Origin: Undibacter mobilis
GTDB lineage: Bacteria > Pseudomonadota > Alphaproteobacteria > Rhizobiales > Xanthobacteraceae
NCBI RefSeq assembly: GCF_003367195.1
Contig: NZ_QRGO01000001.1
Coordinates: 2,280,501 to 2,344,500 of the forward strand
Direction of reading: 5' to 3'
Length of the DNA: 64,000 nucleotides
The translations under genes and the position numbers were made by a program. A model generated the notes under the pieces. That model saw nothing but the letters and a program-made list of their open reading frames with translations, made no database searches and was not told where the DNA came from. Below are positions 46,569 through 56,369 of this stretch, in pieces (position 1 is the first letter of the stretch; each line of letters begins with the position of its first letter).

Positions 46569-47450
46569 ATGAATCTCGTCTCGATCCAGTCCCATGTCGT
46601 CTATGGCCATGTCGGTAATTCGGCGGCGGTGTTTCCGCTGCAGCGCATGGGCGTCGAAGTCTGGCCGATCCACACGGTGCAGTTCTCCAACCACACCGGT
46701 TACGGGGAATGGAAAGGCGAGGTGTTCGGACCGAAGCTGATCCGTGACCTCATGGCGGGTCTGGAAGCGCGCGGCGTGCTCGCCGAATGCGACGGCCTGT
46801 TGTCAGGTTATATGGGTAGCGCCGAAATCGCCGCGGCAATTGTCGAGGCAGCCGGCACCGTCAAGCGCGCCAATCCGTCGGCGCGCTATTGCTGCGATCC
46901 GGTGATCGGCGACGTCGGCAAGGGCGTGTTCGTGCGCGAAGGCATTCCGGACTTCATCAAGAAGACCGCGCTGCCGGCCGCCGATATCGTTACGCCGAAC
47001 CAGTTCGAGCTCGATTTTCTCACCGGCCGGCCGTCGGCAACGCGCGCGCAGGCGGTCGATGCGGTCAAGGCGCTGCATGACATGGGGCCGCGGGCCGTGC
47101 TGGTGACCTCGCTGCATACCGACGAGACGCCACAGGACGCGATCGACATGCTCGCCTCCGACGACACCGGCTGCTATCTGCTGCGAACGCCGAAGCTGCA
47201 ACTTGTTGCCAACGGCGCCGGCGATTTGATCGCCGCCCTGTTTTTCGCGCACTATCTGCGCCAGGGCGGCGCGAAAGAAGCTTTGGCGCGCGCCGGCAGT
47301 TCGGTGTTCGGTATCATGCAGAAAAGTCTGGAAGCCGGCGCCCGCGAGATCCAGGTGGTGAAGGCGCAGCAAGAGGTTGTCGAGCCCAGCCGTAGTTTCG
47401 AGGTCGAGCAATTGGTCGCGCCGCCGCTCGACGCAGAAAAGCAGATCTGA
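46569..47450 (+). CDS. pdxY: Pyridoxal kinase PdxY-type
   Basis: 293 residues from ATG 46569 ([20 protein letters not shown]). Ribokinase-fold enzyme that phosphorylates pyridoxal to PLP in B6 salvage. [27 protein letters not shown], the metal/ATP stretch DPVIGD and the catalytic Asp loop [16 protein letters not shown] are present. First gene of a probable operon pdxY-phzF-NUDIX-ppk2 with gaps of 3, -4 and 12 bp. Confidence 0.93.
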   Translation: MNLVSIQSHVVYGHVGNSAAVFPLQRMGVEVWPIHTVQFSNHTGYGEWKGEVFGPKLIRDLMAGLEARGVLAECDGLLSGYMGSAEIAAAIVEAAGTVKRANPSARYCCDPVIGDVGKGVFVREGIPDFIKKTALPAADIVTPNQFELDFLTGRPSATRAQAVDAVKALHDMGPRAVLVTSLHTDETPQDAIDMLASDDTGCYLLRTPKLQLVANGAGDLIAALFFAHYLRQGGAKEALARAGSSVFGIMQKSLEAGAREIQVVKAQQEVVEPSRSFEVEQLVAPPLDAEKQI

Positions 47451-47453
47451 CCC

Positions 47454-48350
47454 ATGCGACGCCGTTTTATCACCCTCGATGTCTTCACCCGCCGGCGCTT
47501 TGCCGGCAATCCGCTCGGCATGGTGTTCGACGCCGATGGCCTCGACACGCAGGCCATGCAGACGATCGCCAGGGAATTCAATTATTCCGAAACGGTGTTC
47601 GTGGCGCCGCCGCAGGACGCCGCGCACAAGGCGTCGATGCGCATTTTCACGCCGGGTTCGGAGTTGCCTTTCGCCGGCCACCCGACCGTCGGCGCGGCGG
47701 TCGGGCTGGCGCGTGCTGCCGGCGGTGGAGCGCAGAGTTTTGTGATCGAGGAGAAGATCGGGGCAGTCGCATGCGATGTACGCATGCACGATGCCGAGAG
47801 TGGTTTTGCGGAGTTTAAACTGCCGCAGTTGCCGGAGAGAGTGGGTGAGCTGCCGGATGCTGCTTTGTTGGCCGATGGGTTAGGCCTGGACGCCGCCGAC
47901 ATCGATGTGCGCGCCTTTCCGCCCTCGCGCTGGTCGGCCGGCGTGCCGTTTGCCATCGTGGCCATCCGCTCGCTGGCGGCAGTCGGGCGAGCGAAGCCGA
48001 ATGGCGAGGCTTTCACCAAGGCCTTCGGGCAGGGCGGCCCGGCCAAAGCCTATATCGTCTGCGAGGAGGCCGCCGAGGCGGGCCATCATCTGCATGTCCG
48101 CATGTTCGCGCCCGGTATCGGTGTTGCTGAGGATCCGGCGACCGGCAGCGCGCTGGCGTCGTTCGCCGGGCTTTACGTTGCCCACAAGCGTCCGGCCGAT
48201 GGCGTCATCAGACTGGCGATCGAGCAGGGTTACGAAATGGGCCGGCCGAGTGTTCTGCATCTGACGCTCGGCGTCGCTAGCGGAGCCTTGCGCGAAGCTT
48301 CGATCGGCGGCGATGCCGTCGTCATCACCGAAGGCGTTATCGAGGCATGA
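47454..48350 (+). CDS. PhzF-family isomerase
   Basis: 298 residues of the diaminopimelate-epimerase-like PhzF fold. Catalytic Glu46 lies in FNYSETVFV, with FAGNPLGMVF, PFAGHPTVGAA and the second-domain GVAEDPATGSALASF. Most members outside phenazine clusters are isomerases of unknown substrate. ATG 47454, 3 bp after pdxY. The stop overlaps the NUDIX ATG. Confidence 0.9.
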   Translation: MRRRFITLDVFTRRRFAGNPLGMVFDADGLDTQAMQTIAREFNYSETVFVAPPQDAAHKASMRIFTPGSELPFAGHPTVGAAVGLARAAGGGAQSFVIEEKIGAVACDVRMHDAESGFAEFKLPQLPERVGELPDAALLADGLGLDAADIDVRAFPPSRWSAGVPFAIVAIRSLAAVGRAKPNGEAFTKAFGQGGPAKAYIVCEEAAEAGHHLHVRMFAPGIGVAEDPATGSALASFAGLYVAHKRPADGVIRLAIEQGYEMGRPSVLHLTLGVASGALREASIGGDAVVITEGVIEA

Positions 48351-49057
48351 CATCGCCGGGCAGCGAGCAGGTGCTTCACGTCGACCGGCTCGAACTGACC
48401 TTCGAACCGCGGCCCTGGGCTTTTGCCGACGCGCACCGCCGCGATATCGACGCGCTGTTTGCGGACATGCAGAAGAAAAAGCCGGCACTGTTCAATGGCC
48501 GCGTACTGTTGATGCACCGCTGCGCGATTGAGGACGGTGTTTTTGGCGGCGGCTTCATGGAGGCTGACTATGCCAGCTTCACATTCTGGATCGCATCGGG
48601 CCGACCGGCGGCCGGCATCCACGACTGCTTCGGCGCCGCGGCGGTGATGTCGGCCGATGGCGCCTTCCTGCTCGGCGAGATGGGCGCGCACACTTTCAAC
48701 GCCGGCCAGATCTATTTTCCGTGCGGTACGCCGGACCTGAGCGATCTCGTCGGCAGCCGGGTCGATTTTGACTTGAGCGTGAGGCGTGAACTCAAGGAGG
48801 AGACTGGTCTCGAAGCCGCCGAACTGACGGAGGAACCCGGCTGGACGCTGGCCATCGATGGCAGCCTGATTTGTGCCATCAAGGTGATGCGCTCGCCGCT
48901 CGATGCCGAAGCTCTGCGCGTGCGGATGCTCAAGCATCTGGCCCATGAGCGGCAGCCTGAGCTTGCCGATATCCGTATCGTCCGCGGCTCGGACGATTTC
49001 AGCCTGCAGATGCGCTCCTTTGCGCGTATCTTTCTGAGCCACCGTTTTGCCGCCTGA
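48347..49057 (+). CDS. NUDIX hydrolase
   Basis: 236 residues. An N-terminal domain of about 90 residues is followed by the NUDIX fold (from FGAAAVMSADGAFLLGEMG). The NUDIX box is loose on its left side (FPCGTPDLSDLVGSRVDFDL) but keeps RELKEETGLE. The long N-terminal half resembles NUDIX proteins that act on larger nucleotides. ATG 48347 overlaps the PhzF stop. Substrate unknown. Confidence 0.85.
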   Translation: MTSPGSEQVLHVDRLELTFEPRPWAFADAHRRDIDALFADMQKKKPALFNGRVLLMHRCAIEDGVFGGGFMEADYASFTFWIASGRPAAGIHDCFGAAAVMSADGAFLLGEMGAHTFNAGQIYFPCGTPDLSDLVGSRVDFDLSVRRELKEETGLEAAELTEEPGWTLAIDGSLICAIKVMRSPLDAEALRVRMLKHLAHERQPELADIRIVRGSDDFSLQMRSFARIFLSHRFAA

Positions 49058-49069
49058 AGGAGGCGTCTC

Positions 49070-49951
49070 ATGAAGCTCGACCAGATAGCCAAGCGTTTTC
49101 GCATCGATCAGCCCGACAAGTTCAAGCTCGACGATTTCGATCCGGGCGATTGTTGCGGCCTGACCATCGATAAGGACGATGCCAAGACTTTGCTCGAAGA
49201 GGGTGTCGAGCGCCTCGCCGAACTGCAGGAGCGGCTCTACGCCGATAACCGCTGGTCGGTGCTGGTGGTGTTGCAAGCGATGGATGCCGCCGGCAAAGAC
49301 AGCCTGATCAAGCACGTCATGAGCGGCGTCAATCCGCAAGGTGTGCAAGTCGTGTCCTTCAAGCAGCCGAGCGCGGAAGAACTCGACCACAATTTTCTCT
49401 GGCGTGTCGCAAGGGCGCTGCCGGAGCGCGGCCGCATCGGCATTTTTAACCGCTCGCACTACGAAGAGGTGCTGGTGGTGCGCATCCACCCTGAATATCT
49501 GAAGGCACAGCGCTTGCCGGACACGAAGAACGGTAAGGACATTTGGCACCAGCGTTTCGACGACATCCGCGCGTTCGAAAAGCATCTGGCCCGCAATGGC
49601 ACGCTGGTCCTGAAATTTTTTCTCAACGTTTCGCGCGACGAGCAGCGCAAGCGTTTTCTCGACCGTATCGACGAGCCGGGCAAGCGCTGGAAATTCTCCA
49701 TGGGCGATGTCGCCGAGCGCAAACTGTGGCCGCAATACATGGCGGCCTATGAAGAGGCGATCCGCGAAACCTCGACGCCGGAGGCGCCGTGGTATGTCAT
49801 CCCGGCCGACAAGAAGTGGTTCACGCGGCTGGCGGTCGCCGGCGCGCTGGTCGATGCGCTGGAGCGGCTCAAGCTCGAATATCCCAAGGTGGAAGGCGCC
49901 GCGCTCGACGAATTGGAAAAGGCCAAGGCGGCGCTGAAGGCGGAGAAGTAA
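49070..49951 (+). CDS. ppk2: Polyphosphate kinase 2 family protein (PPK2)
   Basis: 293 residues. Single PPK2 domain with Walker [18 protein letters not shown], the lid-region Arg/Lys, Walker B-like [16 protein letters not shown] and [14 protein letters not shown]. Transfers phosphate between polyphosphate and nucleotides; the FNRSHYE form and the length fit the group that phosphorylates AMP/ADP. Cytoplasmic. GGAGG precedes ATG 49070. Last gene of the pdxY-phzF-NUDIX-ppk2 unit. Confidence 0.93.
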   Translation: MKLDQIAKRFRIDQPDKFKLDDFDPGDCCGLTIDKDDAKTLLEEGVERLAELQERLYADNRWSVLVVLQAMDAAGKDSLIKHVMSGVNPQGVQVVSFKQPSAEELDHNFLWRVARALPERGRIGIFNRSHYEEVLVVRIHPEYLKAQRLPDTKNGKDIWHQRFDDIRAFEKHLARNGTLVLKFFLNVSRDEQRKRFLDRIDEPGKRWKFSMGDVAERKLWPQYMAAYEEAIRETSTPEAPWYVIPADKKWFTRLAVAGALVDALERLKLEYPKVEGAALDELEKAKAALKAEK

Positions 49952-50092
49952 GGGCCGGGGAACGGTCAGTCATGCTGACCTATTGAAGACTTGCCCGCCG
50001 CCGCCGCTATCGGCTAGAAGGGCCCGATCCGGCCCCGTTTAACATGGGCTTTACCGGAATCGGCGACCGTACCGGTCGCAACGAGGGTTTTG

Positions 50093-50206
50093 ATGCCAAT
50101 GCCGACGCGGCAGCAGTTCTGCGCGATCGACGATCTGGCGACCTTGCAGGGTCAGCCGGCGGCCTCCCTCATTCTGGGCACGCTCCTTCTCCTTACCCGC
50201 CCCTGA
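50093..50206 (+). CDS. leuA leader peptide (candidate attenuator ORF)
   Basis: 37 codons from ATG 50093 (ATG 50099 also possible), with GAGGG upstream. The end reads SLILGTLLLLTRP, with six Leu and one Ile codons in eleven positions, and stops at 50204-50206, about 100 bp before leuA. Clustered Leu codons directly upstream of the leucine-specific synthase fit a leader peptide. The rest of 49952-50308 has no other gene. Confidence 0.6.
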   Translation: MPMPTRQQFCAIDDLATLQGQPAASLILGTLLLLTRP

Positions 50207-50234
50207 GGGCCGGCTGGGCTTGGTTGCCTGGGCA

Positions 50235-50292
50235 CTCGGGGGATCGCGGCGGATGAAGCACCCTGAAAGCGCCCCGAGCGGCGCACGTTTCT
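50235..50292 (+). promoter_or_regulatory. leuA attenuator: mutually exclusive hairpins
   Basis: CTCGGGG (50235-50241) can pair with CCCCGAG (50272-50278). The latter overlaps the alternative hairpin GCGCC (50269-50273) / GGCGC (50280-50284) followed by ACGTTTCT. Only one can form at a time. The terminator is short with a poor T-run, so control could also act by hiding the leuA ribosome site (GAAGGA, 50294-50299). Confidence 0.5.
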
Positions 50293-50308
50293 GAGAAGGA
50301 CAATTCCC

Positions 50309-51886
<1,578 letters not shown>

Positions 51887-51957
51887 CCTCGTATTTCATC
51901 CGACTTTCGGATGAGACAGGTCGGCTGCCGCCCGTGTTTTAGGCAAGTTCATCTTTG

Positions 51958-51991
51958 ATACCGCGCCCACGACGGGCGCGGTATTTTTTTT
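51958..51991 (+). terminator. Intrinsic terminator of leuA
   Basis: ATACCGCGCCC (51958-51968), loop ACGAC, GGGCGCGGTAT (51974-51984), then eight T. Confidence 0.85.
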
Positions 51992-52117
51992 GTGCTGCGT
52001 TGCGGCGGTTTCGCGTGGTTGGGCAGGGGCTTGGCTCTTGCCGGAGCCGGCGTTTGGTGTCACTTTGCCGCACAAGCAAGAGATAAGGCCGAACAGGCCG
52101 CCCATGGAGGAGATGCG

Positions 52118-53134
52118 ATGCTCGAAATTTCGAAACGTCAATGGCTTGTCGGCGCCGCCGCTGCCGCCGCGCTGATCGCCGCTCCGGCCGCTGCGCTGGC
52201 GCAGCAGCCGATCGTCATCAAGTTCAGCCACGTCGTCGCGCCGGATACGCCGAAGGGCAAGGGCGCCGAGAAATTCAAGGAACTTGCCGAGAAGTACACG
52301 GCCGGCAAGGTCAAGGTCGAAGTCTATCCGAACTCGACTCTTTACAAGGACAAGGAAGAACTCGAAGCGCTGCAGCTCGGCGCGGTGCAGATGCTGGCGC
52401 CGTCGAACTCCAAGTTCGGCCCGATCGGCATCAAGGAATTCGAGGTGTTCGATCTGCCGTTCCTGCTGCCGAACCTCGACGCGCTGCGCAAGGTGACCGA
52501 AGGTCCGATCGGCAAGCGCATGCTCAAGCTGATGGACTCCAAGGGCATGGTGGGCTTGGCCTACTGGGATAACGGCTTCAAGCAGATGAGCGCCAACAAG
52601 CCGCTCAAGTCGCCGGCCGACTACAAGGGCCTGAAGTTCCGCATCCAGTCGTCGAAGGTGCTGGAGGCGCAATTCCGTACGCTGGGCGCCGTTCCGCAGG
52701 TCATGGCGTTCTCGGAAGTCTATCAGGCGCTGCAGACCGGTGTCGTTGATGGCCAGGAGAACACCTGGTCGAACATGTACACCCAGAAGATGCACGAAGT
52801 GCAGAAGTTCATCACCGAAACCAACCACGGCTATATCGGCTACGTGGTGGTCGTGAACAAGAAGTTCTGGGATGGCCTGCCGGCCGACATCCGCACGCAA
52901 CTCGACAAGGCGATGGCGGAATCGACCCAGTACGCCAACAACCAGTCGGCCAAGGAAAACGAGGACGCCAAAGCGGACATCGTGAAGTCGGGCAAGACGA
53001 CCATCCTCACGCCGACCGCTGCGGAAGTCGCCGAGATGCGCAAGACGATGGCGCCGCTCTATGACGACATGGGCAAGCGTGTCGGCAAGGAATTGATCGA
53101 CGAAGTCGTGAAGGCTGTCGGCGGCCAGAGCTAA
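52118..53134 (+). CDS. dctP: TRAP transporter substrate-binding protein DctP
   Basis: 338 residues from ATG 52118 with GGAGGAG upstream; the frame is open to 51992 but the family starts here. Signal peptide about 1-30 (RQWLVGAAAAAALIAAPAAA). The DctP fold is shown by FSHVVAPDTPKGKGAEKFKE, the substrate Arg in GLKFRIQSSKV, and AFSEVYQALQTGVVDGQENT. Binds a carboxylate in the periplasm. Followed by a terminator before dctQ. Confidence 0.94.
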   Translation: MLEISKRQWLVGAAAAAALIAAPAAALAQQPIVIKFSHVVAPDTPKGKGAEKFKELAEKYTAGKVKVEVYPNSTLYKDKEELEALQLGAVQMLAPSNSKFGPIGIKEFEVFDLPFLLPNLDALRKVTEGPIGKRMLKLMDSKGMVGLAYWDNGFKQMSANKPLKSPADYKGLKFRIQSSKVLEAQFRTLGAVPQVMAFSEVYQALQTGVVDGQENTWSNMYTQKMHEVQKFITETNHGYIGYVVVVNKKFWDGLPADIRTQLDKAMAESTQYANNQSAKENEDAKADIVKSGKTTILTPTAAEVAEMRKTMAPLYDDMGKRVGKELIDEVVKAVGGQS

Positions 53135-53144
53135 GGCAATTTGA

Positions 53145-53175
53145 GGAGCCGCGGATGAAACCGCGGCTCCTTTTT
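53145..53175 (+). terminator. Intrinsic terminator between dctP and dctQ
   Basis: GGAGCCGCGG (53145-53154), loop ATGAAA, CCGCGGCTCC (53161-53170), then TTTTT. Partial termination here would give more binding protein than membrane subunits. Confidence 0.8.
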
Positions 53176-53288
53176 CTGCCGGGAGGGCAGGCGGGCGGCG
53201 TGGGGCGCTACTCGCTTTTCAACAACACGATGACATTTCACAATCGTCGCTAAGACGAGATGAGCCCCCGTGATTAAACGAGGCGCCG

Positions 53289-53888
53289 ATGTTTCTTCGC
53301 ATCCTGGACCGGCTTGAGGAGATCCTGATCGCGACCTTGATCGGGGTGGCGACCATCATCATTTTTGTCGCCGTCTTGCATCGCTATGCGGTAGGCGTTC
53401 CGTGGCTCTATCCGCTGGTCTTCGACATCAATCTCACTTGGGCGCAGGAACTCTGCATCTATCTGTTCGTGTGGATGGCGAAGTTCGGCGCCGCTTACGG
53501 CGTGCGCACCGGCATTCATGTCGGCGTCGATGTCATCGTCAACATGCTGGCGCCGCCGTCGCGCAAGAAGATCATCATGTTCGGGCTGCTCGCCGGCGCG
53601 TTTTTCACGGCGATCGTCGGCACCATGGGCGCCAAGTTCGTCATCGAGCTTTATCCGACCGGGCAGGTTTCGCCCGACATGGAATTCCCGCGCTGGATCA
53701 TCTTCCTCGCGGTACCGCTCGGCTCCTATCTGATGTGTTTCCGTTTCCTCCAGGTCGCATGGCATTACTGGTGGACCGGTGATTTGCCGCACCATGACCC
53801 GGGCCACGTCGAAGGCGTGGTGGAAAGCCCGCACGCGGCCCAAGACCTGCGCGCCGAAGAGCTCGCCAGCACCCCGCCGAGGACCTGA
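53289..53888 (+). CDS. dctQ: TRAP transporter small permease DctQ
   Basis: 199 residues with four membrane helices and the DctQ stretch WAQELCIYLFVWMAKFGAAY (near residue 57), followed by GVRTGIHVGVD. Small membrane subunit that supports DctM. ATG 53289, 154 bp after dctP, with no clear promoter between. It ends in a polar tail of about 45 residues. dctM starts 2 bp after its stop. Confidence 0.92.
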   Translation: MFLRILDRLEEILIATLIGVATIIIFVAVLHRYAVGVPWLYPLVFDINLTWAQELCIYLFVWMAKFGAAYGVRTGIHVGVDVIVNMLAPPSRKKIIMFGLLAGAFFTAIVGTMGAKFVIELYPTGQVSPDMEFPRWIIFLAVPLGSYLMCFRFLQVAWHYWWTGDLPHHDPGHVEGVVESPHAAQDLRAEELASTPPRT

Positions 53889-53890
53889 CG

Positions 53891-55216
53891 ATGAACGCCG
53901 CCATTATCTTCGGACTGCTGATCGCGCTGATGCTGACCGGCATGCCGATCTCGATCGCGCTCGGCCTGACCGTGCTGTCGTTCCTGTTCTTCCTGACCAC
54001 GGTGCCGATCGAGTCGGTCGCTCTCAAGCTGTTCACCGGCATCGAGAGCTTCGAGATCATGGCGATCCCGTTCTTCATTCTCGCGGGCAATTTCCTCACC
54101 CATGGCGGCGTGGCACGGCGCATGATCAACTTCGCCGCGTCGATGGTCGGCCACTGGTATGGCGGCCTCGGCCTCGCGGCGGTCATGGCCTGCGCGCTGT
54201 TCGCGGCGATTTCCGGTTCGTCGCCGGCCACGGTCGTGGCCATCGGCTCGATCCTCATTCCGGCGATGGTGCAGGCCGGTTATCCCAAGCGGTTCGGCGC
54301 CGGCGTCATCGCCACCTCCGGCGCGCTCGGCATCCTTATTCCGCCGTCGATCGTGATGGTGCTCTATGCGGTGTCGACCGGCGGCAGCGTTGCGATGGAT
54401 CCCGAAGGCAAGCGCGTGCTGTCGGCCTCCGTCGGCCAGTTGTTCATGGCCGGTGTCATCCCCGGGCTGATGCTGGCCTTCCTGCTCGGCCTGACCACCT
54501 TCTATCGCGCCTGGAAGAACGACTATCCGCGCATGCCGCGCGCTGACTGGGTGGCGCGCTTCAAGGCGTTCCGCGAGTCTGTCTGGGGCCTGCTGCTGAT
54601 CGTGCTCGTGCTCGGCGGCATCTATGCCGGCTTCTTCACGCCGACGGAAGCGGCGGCGGTGAGTGCGGTCTACGCCTTCGTCATCGCGGTGTTCGTCTAT
54701 CGCGACATGAAGCTGTCCGACGTGCCCAAGGTGCTGCTGTCATCCGCCAATATGAGCGCGATGATCCTCTACATCATCACCAATGCGGTGCTGTTCTCGT
54801 TCCTCATGACCAGCGAGCAGATCCCGCAGACCATGACGGCCTGGCTCAAGAGCAGCGGCATTGGCTGGGTCGAGTTCCTGATGATCGTCAACATCATCCT
54901 GCTGGTCGCCGGCAATGTGATGGAGCCGTCGTCGATCGTGCTGATCACCGCGCCGATCCTGTTTCCGATTGCGGCGAGCCTCGGCATTCATCCGGTGCAT
55001 CTCGGTATCCTGATGACGGTGAACATGGAGGTCGGCCTGTGCCATCCGCCGGTCGGTCTCAATTTGTACGTGGCTTCCGGTATCGCACGCATGGGCATTA
55101 CCGAGTTAACCATTGCGACCTGGCCTTGGCTGATGACGATGCTCGGCTTCCTCATCCTCGTGACTTATGTCCCCGAGTTGTCGCTGTGGCTGCCGCGCAT
55201 GCTCGGGATGCTATAG
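53891..55216 (+). CDS. dctM: TRAP transporter large permease DctM
   Basis: 441 residues with about twelve helices. Family motifs: MAIPFFILAGNFLTHGGVAR, AAISGSSPATVVAIGSILIP, GALGILIPPSIVMVLYAV and the EVGLCHPPVGLNLYVASG re-entrant region. Sodium-coupled channel for the carboxylate delivered by DctP. Coupled to dctQ. The 195-bp gap after it (55217-55411) has no clear terminator. Confidence 0.95.
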   Translation: MNAAIIFGLLIALMLTGMPISIALGLTVLSFLFFLTTVPIESVALKLFTGIESFEIMAIPFFILAGNFLTHGGVARRMINFAASMVGHWYGGLGLAAVMACALFAAISGSSPATVVAIGSILIPAMVQAGYPKRFGAGVIATSGALGILIPPSIVMVLYAVSTGGSVAMDPEGKRVLSASVGQLFMAGVIPGLMLAFLLGLTTFYRAWKNDYPRMPRADWVARFKAFRESVWGLLLIVLVLGGIYAGFFTPTEAAAVSAVYAFVIAVFVYRDMKLSDVPKVLLSSANMSAMILYIITNAVLFSFLMTSEQIPQTMTAWLKSSGIGWVEFLMIVNIILLVAGNVMEPSSIVLITAPILFPIAASLGIHPVHLGILMTVNMEVGLCHPPVGLNLYVASGIARMGITELTIATWPWLMTMLGFLILVTYVPELSLWLPRMLGML

Positions 55217-55411
55217 GCAAGACAGATTCCCGCATCCGGTGGTGCCGATGTAGGGACGTCGATGAATATGGGTTCATCGACATTGCGGTCTTGTAATCAT
55301 TGCGATCATTTAATGTCTGTCCGAACCTTAACTTGATAAGGCGGCGCAGGGTTTATCTACTGGCCTCCGTTGAATGGCTATCACTCGAAGCTGTTCACCA
55401 AGGAGGTGGCT

Positions 55412-55972
55412 ATGTTGAAATATATTCTCGCCGGCACGACGGCTCTCGCGATCGCCGGTGGTTCGCTGGCTTACGCGCAGAAGGGACCCGATGGTCCCAA
55501 AGGCGCCGAGCGCTGGCGCCCGACCGCGCAGGACATGGTTGCGTTCGGCGATGCCCGCATCGCCGCACTGAAGGCCGGTCTCAAACTCACGCCGGACCAG
55601 GAAAAGAACTGGCCGGCCGTGGAAACCGCGTTGCGCGATCTGGCCAAGCAGCGCTCCGAGCGCTTTGCGGCGCGCGCCTCGGCTGACAAGCCGAGCGACA
55701 AGTCCGTCGACCGGTTCGATCGCCTGAGCCAGCGCGCTGACGCCATGACCCAGCAGGGCGCGGCGCTCAAGAAACTCGTGGATGCGGCTGGTCCTCTCTA
55801 CAAGAGCCTCGATGAGCCTCAGAAGCAGCGTTTCTGGGTGCTGGCGAAGCTCGGCGGCGAGCGCGGCGGCTGGCATCGCGGCGGCCATCGCGGCCACGAC
55901 CGGATGCACCACGGCCCGCGCGGCCAGATGGGTGGTCCCGGCGCAGGCCCGGACGCTCCGCGGCCGCAGTAA
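55412..55972 (+). CDS. Spy/CpxP-like LTXXQ periplasmic protein, His/Gly-rich tail
   Basis: 186 residues from ATG 55412, preceded by AAGGAGGTGG, a near-perfect ribosome site; upstream ATG 55370 lacks one. Signal peptide about 1-22 (LAYA-QKG). A helical region holds LTPDQEKNW (LTxxQ motif) and FDRLSQRADAM, and the last ~35 residues are rich in Gly, His and Arg (GGWHRGGHRGHDRMHHG), suggesting metal binding. Such proteins act as envelope-stress chaperones or sensors. Monocistronic with its own terminator. Confidence 0.8.
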   Translation: MLKYILAGTTALAIAGGSLAYAQKGPDGPKGAERWRPTAQDMVAFGDARIAALKAGLKLTPDQEKNWPAVETALRDLAKQRSERFAARASADKPSDKSVDRFDRLSQRADAMTQQGAALKKLVDAAGPLYKSLDEPQKQRFWVLAKLGGERGGWHRGGHRGHDRMHHGPRGQMGGPGAGPDAPRPQ

Positions 55973-56060
55973 TGACGGGCAGGGTGCCTTCCGGCACCCG
56001 GTCCTGACGCGAAGTGGATGGGCTGCGGCCGCCTCTCCCGGGAGACCGCTCCATCCCAGA

Positions 56061-56087
56061 AACCGCCGGGTTCTCCCGGCGGTTTTT
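56061..56087 (+). terminator. Intrinsic terminator after the Spy-like gene
   Basis: AACCGCCGGG (56061-56070), loop TTCT, CCCGGCGGTT (56075-56084) running into TTTTT. Confidence 0.8.
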
Positions 56088-56208
56088 GCGTTGTGGATCG
56101 AGGGTTTAGCGGGCTGTCAGGAGCGGGTATCAGCGCTTGCCACGGCGGGATCGCTTTGCTAGAGGACGGCCTCGCTGAACGGGGCCTTCGCGGCCCTCTT
56201 GGCACTCC

Positions 56209-56284
<76 letters not shown>

Positions 56285-56369
56285 TTATCTCCGGACAAGC
56301 CACGCCACTTTGGTCTCGCCGCCCCGAACGGGCCGCGCGCCTGCGATGCGTGCGGGCGCGCCGGACGCC

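Noticed and set aside
50044..50256. 70-codon frame starting MGFTGIGDRTGRNE
   Set aside because: It overlaps the leucine leader ORF in another frame, has no ribosome site and runs through the attenuator hairpins.
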